Both the position numbers and the translations under genes were made by a program. Of a DNA stretch of 44,029 nt, positions 37,602 through 44,029 are shown one piece after another (the stretch's first letter is position 1; each line of letters opens with the position of its first letter). Below the pieces are notes generated by a model, which ran no database searches, was not told where the DNA came from, and saw only the letters and a list, made by a program, of their open reading frames with translations. Location: positions 40,331-84,359 of the forward strand of contig BJOX01000330.1 of NCBI GenBank assembly GCA_009731375.1, read 5' to 3'. The stretch is from Paulinella micropora. Its lineage: Eukaryota > Cercozoa > Imbricatea > Euglyphida.

Positions 37602-40600
37602 TCACTGCCTTCGTCGTCTGGCGCGGATTTCTTTGCCTGGTGGAGGACCACCAACAAAAGTCAGATCGAACTTTGACTGTTCGAGAATGTCCCAGATCTT
37701 ATTAGGGATTCCGCCCAACGATAATTCAAAAGGGACATCAAGCACTCCTCTTGGCAGTGTCTGAATGGTCCACGCAGTGTAATCCTTGTCTCTGGGAGTA
37801 ATTGTATCATCCCATGTCTCGAGACTTTTTGCGTCTTTATATACTGGCAGATAATGTCTTGCCTTTGGAACCTCAACCGGGTCCATACTTCTCCAGAACT
37901 GGAGTATCGGTTGTACTATCTTTGCGGCTGATGATATTTTGAGTGTCCGTGTGACACGCATCTGTCGTGGGACCGCCACGACCCGCATCAAGTATAAGTC
38001 TGAGAGAGTGTCATCAGCGACATGTTGTTCCGCTGGTCTCATCAGATAGAAAACATTTTTCACCCATGCGATGGTTGCTATCGCATCGCCTTCCTTCCAT
38101 CGCTCATGGACAATCTCAACGTTGCCCGCGTTTGGGTCAGTGTCCGTCCCCTCCTCCTCCTGGTGGACGTCCTTTGATCTCATCGACCTCATCGCCTTCC
38201 TCGGTTGGTCGTTGATAAGATCATTCCGCGCTCTCCTTAGCTGCGCCTCTGTGATCTTCTCCTTCTTTCCGCTATGCTCTCGCGGAGACTTGGACTGAGT
38301 CCCCACCGCGCTTATGCGGTCAGTCTTCTCCTTGCTGTCCACCTCACTCTCCTCCTTCTCAGCTATCGGTGCCCGATAAGCATCGTCTTGGTCTATGCCA
38401 GCCTCCTTGTGGATGGGCGGCACCTCTTTGAAATCATCCTTCATCCGTTTTAACGCCTCCTCAACGGATTCATCTTCCAGTAAGAAGGGATCATACTTAA
38501 TCAGCCTTCTTACATTCACAATTTGCACCTTCCCTCTACCCCTGATCTTGTAATTCAGAGGTCCCGTCTGTTCCATAATCTGATAAGGTCCTTTCCAGTG
38601 AGTGAACAGCTTAGAGCTGACTCCCTTCGGGACTTGAGGATGGTACAATAGTACAATATCCCCGACCTGGAACTTGATCTGATCCAAGTGCGCTTGTCGC
38701 ACCCCTTCAGCATCAGTCTTTCGGCGCTCCGCCTCTCTATGCGCCCTGACTATTTGTTCCGCCTCCATCTTCACTCTAAGTCTCATCCCAAACAACTCAT
38801 CCGCATCCGCCCAAGTGTCTTTTGGGTGAAGGAGCGAAGTCGGGATATCAGGCTCACGCCCATATACTAACTGATATGGCGAGATTGAGCTCTTCGAGCC
38901 TCCTAACGCCGTAGAGGGTAGACAGTTCATTGCAAACGCAAATGATGGTGCTGCCTCGACCCATGCTCTTTGATTCTCCTTCTTCGTGCAATACATCTTT
39001 AGCGAGGCTTTGAGGGGTCTGTGTACCCGCTCGATTTTCCCATTTGCTCGCGGGTTATAGGCAGTAACATATTGCCATTTCATCCCGTAATACTTAGATA
39101 GTTTGTCGATGACCTCGTTATTAAAGTCCGAGCCTCGATCAGAACATATCTTTCTTGGTACTCCGATCTGTGAGATGATCCTATCGATCAGCGCCTCGGC
39201 CGTCGTCTTGCCGGTAACGTCTTTGACAGGGATGATCCACACATAGTTGGTGGCTCTGTCAATAGCCGTAAGGAGGTATTTGTAACCATCCTTCGATTCT
39301 GGGAAAGGTCCCACATGATCAATGTGTATAAACTCAAACATCCCCGCATGAAGAGGAAATTCGCCAATCAGGCCGAAATTTGCCTTCAGTGGTGTTTTGT
39401 TTATCTTGCACGGGATGCATGCATCCACCGCCTGATCTATCTCCTCCTTCATCTTCTTCCACCAGAATCGCCTCGCTACGAACATATGAGTTCGTTGTCG
39501 ACCCGGATGCGCCAAAAGTGGGCAATTGTGGGCTGCGACAAATATAAATCGTCTCAGACTCTCCGGTACCCAAAGGGTCCATTTGTCCGGCTGTGACGCA
39601 TAGCGACCGTGAAGGCCCTTGTACCACAGTAGACCATCTCTCCATCCCATCTCCTTCATCTGATCTTTGATCGCTTTCGTCATCCGTAGCTCATCCGGGT
39701 TCTGATATAACTGTATCAGTTCTTTAAACTCCGGATCTTGAGCCTGTTGTTGCCTCCATGCGGTAGGCGAGGCTATATGGATAGTACCATCTTCTAGCCG
39801 TACCCCGATTCTTTCCGGGTCATCGTCTAGGTCACTTCTCCGCTCTTGAGGAGGCTCCGCATAAACTTCCTGCGTCTCCTCTTCCTCTCTTATGTTCGCC
39901 TTCGCATTCTCATATACCTCATAGGACCACTCAGCGTCCTCCTGGGTATGTAGCTCACAACATATCCCGTGATCCGGGCCTTGTGGACTGTACCGTAGAC
40001 CTGTGCGGTCATATCGGACTCCACTCGCCATCTCCATCGCCTCAATGTGGCTGACCTCATACACCTTGTCAGTGGACAAGTCTTCCATCTCCACCGTGGA
40101 CACCAACGCCGATACTTCTGAGTTAAACTCTAGCCTAGAGAGGCTATCAGCGACCACATTTCGCTTTCCCGGTAGATGGACCATTGTAAAATCGAAACAA
40201 GACAAGAACGCTTGCCACCGCGCCAGCCGTCCCGTCTGTTCATGATTCATCAACCATAACAGGTTATGATGATCAGTTCTGACAGTAAATTGAGGTCCTC
40301 CCCACAAATACTCTCTGAGCCTCTTGAGGGCCCATACTACCGCCAACGCCTCTCTTTGCCTTGTGCAATAGTTTCTCTCCGCCGCACACAACTTCCTACT
40401 AATAAACATGATTGGGCGTAATTTCTTCTCCTCATCCTCTTGTTGTAATACAGCCCCAATCGCAAACTTAGATGCGTCTGTATCGACTACGAATTGTTTC
40501 GTAAAGTCGGGCATCGTTAACACCAGTCCTCCGTCTTTCGGGTCTTTGTAAATGAGATCTTTGAGCGCATGAAACGCTTGCAAAGCCTCTTCGTCCCACT

Positions 40601-43415
40601 TCTCAAAGTCTCCAAAATCTATCATTTTCTCCACTTTAGCCCGTGTTGCACCCCAATCGGGTATAAACTGGCTATAGTATTGCGCCATCGCAAGGAATGA
40701 GTGCAATTCAGTGCGGTTCTTCGGTATCGGTCGATTCATAATCTCCTCCCTCTTCTCTTTGGATATCGAGACTCGATTATGGGAGATCTCGTACCCTAAG
40801 TATGTCACACTCGTCTTGGCAAGTTGACACTTCTTTAGATTGCACTTCAGGCCAAAAGCTCCGATGCGCCTGAATATATCGGACAAATGATCGATATGCT
40901 CCTCCATTGTGTTAGAGTATACGATAATGTCATCGATATAGCAAAATGCATATTCTCCCGCCTTCTGTCCCCGCCTTCTCATAAAGCCACCGTCAGACAA
41001 ATCATCGTACTGACTGCTCAACATCTTCTGCATCGCCTTCTGGAAAAGTCCTGGGGCTTGCTTGAGGCCCATCGGAAGCACTTTCCATTGGTATATTTCC
41101 ATACCCACCACAAACGCCGTCAGCCATCTGGACTTTTCCTCCAGTGGTATCTGCCAGAAGCCATTCTTAAGGTCAATGACCGAATAGAATTTTGCATTCC
41201 GCAGTACTCTCCTTCCTTCTTCTAATGTCGGGAGAGGATTTCTCTCTTCCTCCAGCACCTTGTTAACACGAGCATAGTTAACTGTCAGGCGCCATTCTCC
41301 TCCTGGCTTCGGCACTATTCTCGGTTGTGAGACTATTGAGGATGTTGATCTCTCAATAAAGTCCTCATTGAGCAGCTGTCTTGCTAGCTCCTCCGCTATC
41401 TTCGCCTCATGTATACTCAAATTCGCCCTTCGTGGTGCCGGTGACGGCTCCGCACCCGGTATTTTGTAAATAACCGCAGTGAAATCTTCAGGCTTGACAC
41501 CACCTGCATGTGGAGGGTCAAAAATTTCCTTGTTCGCCTCTAATTTGGCTTTTAAAAGCTCCTTCTCCTTCTCCGTGCCTACTCCTTCTTCCAATATTTT
41601 CCGCGCCGCCTCTTGAAAATCTTCATCAGACATCTGCTTATGCTGCTTGAGGGGTTCTCTGTCCTCCTCCAAGCCTAAGTCCTCTTCCGAGACATCATCT
41701 AGGCCCGTCTTTTCATACGTGACCGTGTCCGGCTCATCATCTTTACCGAGCTCCACCAGCATGTCAATGAGTCTCGCGTATTGCAAAGGAGCTTTACGGG
41801 TGTAAAAACCATCAAAGCATGTGAATGCTTGCGGTATCAATTTCAACTTGTCGAGGTCTCTGAGCTTCCGCTTGTATGCACTGCTCTGCTCACGAGTTCC
41901 CATACGACAAGCCACCACTAGCTGTTGCTTGCGAGAGGGTACCGGTATAGGATGATCAATAAGCCGGTCCCTTATTTCCTGCGCCCATATCGCCTTCTCA
42001 TTATATGGCAGGATAATAGTATACGGCTTATTATTTTCGAATAAAGTCCGTAAGCATTTCTTCACTTCAGACAGTGAACGCGGCCACGTGGGCTCGTCAC
42101 CCCAGAAATCAGTAATAAAACTTTTAATAGTTTCTGGTGGAGTATCCGGGATTCGCCCCGTTCTCCTTGGTACAAACGCCTCCCTTTTTTCTTCTCCTAC
42201 TTTCGCATGGAAACAGTATCCGTTAGTAATATGGACATCTGTTCCTACTCCTTCCGCGAATCTCGCCAACGACGGGCTTCTTTGTGCGACACATATAATC
42301 TCCTCCTTTCGCTTCTCGATTAAGTCATCAATAGACTTTTTGTCCCAATGGCATGTCGGAACTGTGACAGTGCACACTTGGGATTCCCAATTGTCGGTCC
42401 AGGACAGTTCATCCGGTCTTACGACATGGGGGTGAACGTACACCTCAAGTGCCTCATGTGCGATGGCCATCTTTTTGTGATCCGTCGCTAGACTCAGCTC
42501 ATAAGCCTCATAAGAGTCAGTAGCGTTGAAGGGATCAATATCGTTCTCTTCTCCTCTTTTTACTCCATATATCACTCGCCGTGCGGCGCAATCAATCACA
42601 GCCCCCATCGTAGCCAATTGGTCATACGATAGTAATATTGACCCGTGGTAACCGGGGACGACATAGAGGTCCATACGGTATACTCGTGCGGATTTCAATT
42701 TAAAGGTCAGTGTGATGATTCCCGTGATATCCGTCCGGCTGCTCACTCCTTTGAGAGTGCCCGTTGACTTTTTCATATTTCCGTCCACCCAGTCCCGGTA
42801 TCGATTAAAAAACTTCCGGCCGACAATATTAATATTCGCCATCGTATCATTACCAACTTTTAATATTGTCTTCAATGTTTCACAATAAAGTTCCGTATAA
42901 CACAGAGCATCGGGCCTGTGTATATTGGCTGCGAGAACAAGAACTTTACGTTCCAAATTTTGGAGTCTTGTCTCTAAGTTTTTCAACTCCTCCTTCTTCT
43001 CCTCCTGCTTCACCTCATTAACATTTTTATTATTCTGCGGTACTGGTGCGTTTACTATTTGAGCGACATTGTCTTGTGGTACTTGAGTACACACATTGTC
43101 TTTTTGCTCGCCACCCGCCGCGACCGTAGACATTGAGTCTGTTCGTGGTTGTTTGCTTGGCCGAGGCGATACGTCTGCCATTGGCCTCCTCGCCTCCATC
43201 GCAAGTCTCGCCTTCCTATTTGCATCAGTTATCATTGGTAACCGTGCTGTATGAACGGGTATGAGACTACCTTGGGGCTGCAGTCTCTGTGTACCCACAT
43301 CTTTGTTTTCACATAGAGGAAGCGTTGGCCCAGTCTGCACAACAGCATTAGAAAGCACTGTGACTTTAGGGTTAAACTTCACAGTCTTCTCCTTCCTCTC
43401 TTCTTCCCCCTCCAG
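37602..43415 (-). CDS. Ty3-type Pol polyprotein
   Basis: About 1,930 residues in one frame, open back to the Gag stop codon. From the N-terminus: a spacer with coiled-coil character (about 120-155), a retropepsin-like protease (about 165-265; degenerate NDTMAN in place of D(T/S)G, and ILLSYDQL), RT (VLPMGLKQAPG near 770, YIDD near 815), RNase H (VDTDASKFAIGA near 965), the integrase HHCC finger (near 1285-1320) and integrase D, D, E residues (near 1355, 1415 and 1450). A GPY/F module follows (HWKGPYQI near 1597), then about 300 further residues without a recognised domain. No ATG lies near the start of the frame, consistent with expression as a Gag-Pol fusion. Confidence 0.94.
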   Translation of the reverse strand: MEGEEERKEKTVKFNPKVTVLSNAVVQTGPTLPLCENKDVGTQRLQPQGSLIPVHTARLPMITDANRKARLAMEARRPMADVSPRPSKQPRTDSMSTVAAGGEQKDNVCTQVPQDNVAQIVNAPVPQNNKNVNEVKQEEKKEELKNLETRLQNLERKVLVLAANIHRPDALCYTELYCETLKTILKVGNDTMANINIVGRKFFNRYRDWVDGNMKKSTGTLKGVSSRTDITGIITLTFKLKSARVYRMDLYVVPGYHGSILLSYDQLATMGAVIDCAARRVIYGVKRGEENDIDPFNATDSYEAYELSLATDHKKMAIAHEALEVYVHPHVVRPDELSWTDNWESQVCTVTVPTCHWDKKSIDDLIEKRKEEIICVAQRSPSLARFAEGVGTDVHITNGYCFHAKVGEEKREAFVPRRTGRIPDTPPETIKSFITDFWGDEPTWPRSLSEVKKCLRTLFENNKPYTIILPYNEKAIWAQEIRDRLIDHPIPVPSRKQQLVVACRMGTREQSSAYKRKLRDLDKLKLIPQAFTCFDGFYTRKAPLQYARLIDMLVELGKDDEPDTVTYEKTGLDDVSEEDLGLEEDREPLKQHKQMSDEDFQEAARKILEEGVGTEKEKELLKAKLEANKEIFDPPHAGGVKPEDFTAVIYKIPGAEPSPAPRRANLSIHEAKIAEELARQLLNEDFIERSTSSIVSQPRIVPKPGGEWRLTVNYARVNKVLEEERNPLPTLEEGRRVLRNAKFYSVIDLKNGFWQIPLEEKSRWLTAFVVGMEIYQWKVLPMGLKQAPGLFQKAMQKMLSSQYDDLSDGGFMRRRGQKAGEYAFCYIDDIIVYSNTMEEHIDHLSDIFRRIGAFGLKCNLKKCQLAKTSVTYLGYEISHNRVSISKEKREEIMNRPIPKNRTELHSFLAMAQYYSQFIPDWGATRAKVEKMIDFGDFEKWDEEALQAFHALKDLIYKDPKDGGLVLTMPDFTKQFVVDTDASKFAIGAVLQQEDEEKKLRPIMFISRKLCAAERNYCTRQREALAVVWALKRLREYLWGGPQFTVRTDHHNLLWLMNHEQTGRLARWQAFLSCFDFTMVHLPGKRNVVADSLSRLEFNSEVSALVSTVEMEDLSTDKVYEVSHIEAMEMASGVRYDRTGLRYSPQGPDHGICCELHTQEDAEWSYEVYENAKANIREEEETQEVYAEPPQERRSDLDDDPERIGVRLEDGTIHIASPTAWRQQQAQDPEFKELIQLYQNPDELRMTKAIKDQMKEMGWRDGLLWYKGLHGRYASQPDKWTLWVPESLRRFIFVAAHNCPLLAHPGRQRTHMFVARRFWWKKMKEEIDQAVDACIPCKINKTPLKANFGLIGEFPLHAGMFEFIHIDHVGPFPESKDGYKYLLTAIDRATNYVWIIPVKDVTGKTTAEALIDRIISQIGVPRKICSDRGSDFNNEVIDKLSKYYGMKWQYVTAYNPRANGKIERVHRPLKASLKMYCTKKENQRAWVEAAPSFAFAMNCLPSTALGGSKSSISPYQLVYGREPDIPTSLLHPKDTWADADELFGMRLRVKMEAEQIVRAHREAERRKTDAEGVRQAHLDQIKFQVGDIVLLYHPQVPKGVSSKLFTHWKGPYQIMEQTGPLNYKIRGRGKVQIVNVRRLIKYDPFLLEDESVEEALKRMKDDFKEVPPIHKEAGIDQDDAYRAPIAEKEESEVDSKEKTDRISAVGTQSKSPREHSGKKEKITEAQLRRARNDLINDQPRKAMRSMRSKDVHQEEEGTDTDPNAGNVEIVHERWKEGDAIATIAWVKNVFYLMRPAEQHVADDTLSDLYLMRVVAVPRQMRVTRTLKISSAAKIVQPILQFWRSMDPVEVPKARHYLPVYKDAKSLETWDDTITPRDKDYTAWTIQTLPRGVLDVPFELSLGGIPNKIWDILEQSKFDLTFVGGPPPGKEIRARRRRQ

Positions 43416-43418
43416 TCA
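43416..43418 (-). promoter_or_regulatory. In-frame TGA between gag and pol, probable readthrough site
   Basis: Gag and pol share one reading frame and are separated only by this TGA, followed by CTGGAGGGGG. A C directly after UGA is a known leaky context. The pol frame has no nearby ATG. Confidence 0.6.
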
Positions 43419-44029
43419 TTCCACCACCTCGAAACGATTACCTTGAGTAGTGTCCGGGTAGGATGACGTATCGGTCTCCGAGGCAGTGTTGTAGGCCTGA
43501 GCTCGACCGAAATTTGGGTTGGAGCTTGCCCACGAGCCTCCTCCTCCTCTGGGTGGGGGGGCTGGAGCTCGAACAGCTCTCCCTCCATAAGGGGTATATC
43601 CCCGACCTCCTCCTCTTCCTCTCTGAGGGGTTCCCTGCCACCTCGAGGCTCCTATCCATGTTCCTCGTCCTCGTTCTCCTCCTCGTCCTCCTCCTCGTCC
43701 TCCTGCTCCTGCTCCTCCTTCTCGTCCTCTTTGAGAGGCCTTTAAGTTCTTTTGTCTCTCCCTTTCCTCCTTCTTCTCCTTCATCCTCTTCATGTAGGTA
43801 ATGATTGCCTCTCGTAACTCCTCATCATCACACATATTGGCATACCAACCTTCGTTCACAGCGGCAATCTGAAGCATATTGAAAAGGCCCGGTTCCTTGC
43901 CTTCCGTCCTGCTCAGAAAATTTGCCCTTGCTGTTGGGTTCTGCCTATCATGATTGAAAGAGCAGTCTCTGTTCTCCATCTGTGCCTTACACTGCAAGCC
44001 CGCGAACCACCTCCAACATGCGGTCTTCA
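43416..44029 (-). CDS. Gag, C-terminal part with RGG-rich tail
   Basis: Frame open to the window edge; the N-terminus is outside. It contains a Cys/His cluster (C-x8-C-x8-C-x3-H) near 44018-43955, a lysine/glutamate helix (ITYMKRMKEKKEERERQ) and a long Gly-Arg-rich segment with many RGG/GRG units instead of a CCHC zinc knuckle. It ends in TGA at 43418-43416. RNA packaging by the RGG region is an inference. Confidence 0.78.
   Translation of the reverse strand, partial: KTACWRWFAGLQCKAQMENRDCSFNHDRQNPTARANFLSRTEGKEPGLFNMLQIAAVNEGWYANMCDDEELREAIITYMKRMKEKKEERERQKNLKASQRGREGGAGAGGRGGGRGGERGRGTWIGASRWQGTPQRGRGGGRGYTPYGGRAVRAPAPPPRGGGGSWASSNPNFGRAQAYNTASETDTSSYPDTTQGNRFEVVE

Larger units (their letters stand above)
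36520..44029 (-). mobile_element. Ty3-type LTR retrotransposon, near-complete, truncated by the window end
   Basis: In transcript order: Gag (44029-43416, incomplete at the window edge), pol (43415-37602), a small third ORF (37394-37107), a polypurine tract (36766-36758) and a 3' LTR (36756-36520). Domain order protease-RT-RNase H-integrase is that of Ty3-type elements. The pol frame is intact, so this copy may be recent. The 5' LTR and primer site lie outside the window. Confidence 0.93.

Overview
This is a eukaryotic nuclear window: spliced genes, LTR retrotransposons, MITEs and an extreme load of microsatellites (about half of the bases from 10 kb to 34 kb). A twinfilin gene, a fungal-type Zn2Cys6-PAS regulator, GT-AG introns as short as 51 nt and many GTATGT-like donors suggest a protist or early-diverging fungus/holozoan rather than a plant or animal. 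The sequence alone does not fix the lineage. No rRNA, tRNA or CRISPR was seen. Assembly gaps (N runs) sit inside homopolymers or simple repeats at 7095, 10347, 16523, 27717 and 29522, plus one at 5674.

Layout. 640-6052: an internally deleted Ty3-type LTR retrotransposon (+ strand) with a 4-bp target duplication TAGG. Its 3' LTR was split by a second insertion (TSD GGAC) that has inverted LTR ends and carries a piggyBac-like zinc-finger tail. 6.1-8.3 kb: LTR debris and simple repeats. 8.5 kb: a 60-codon NUMOD1-like ORF (-). 9085-13824: a Zn2Cys6-PAS transcription factor gene (+) whose introns are filled with microsatellites. 14-16.6 kb: mostly microsatellite. 16.9-17.1 kb: an unresolved exon-like segment. 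18.57-20.9 kb: a Copia-type deletion derivative (-) that keeps gag and the last part of RNase H. 21978-22241: a MITE. 23148-31759: a twinfilin gene (-) that can be read exon by exon as 18 exons, 1002 nt of CDS in 8.6 kb. 34.7-35.4 kb: the 3' end of an unidentified gene (+). 36520-44029: a second, largely intact Ty3-type element (-) with gag, pol and a small third ORF; its 5' LTR lies beyond the window.

The most unusual feature is how genes and microsatellites are interleaved. In the twinfilin gene and its neighbours, tetranucleotide or dinucleotide arrays often begin within about ten bases of the 5' splice site. Degenerate copies of exon edges are scattered through the arrays. Copies of an exon's 5' edge lie upstream of the intact exon and copies of its 3' edge lie downstream. 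The reading frame of the intact exons is preserved across all 17 junctions of the twinfilin model. I found no sign of a defence or metabolic gene cluster; the novelty here is in gene architecture and transposon biology.
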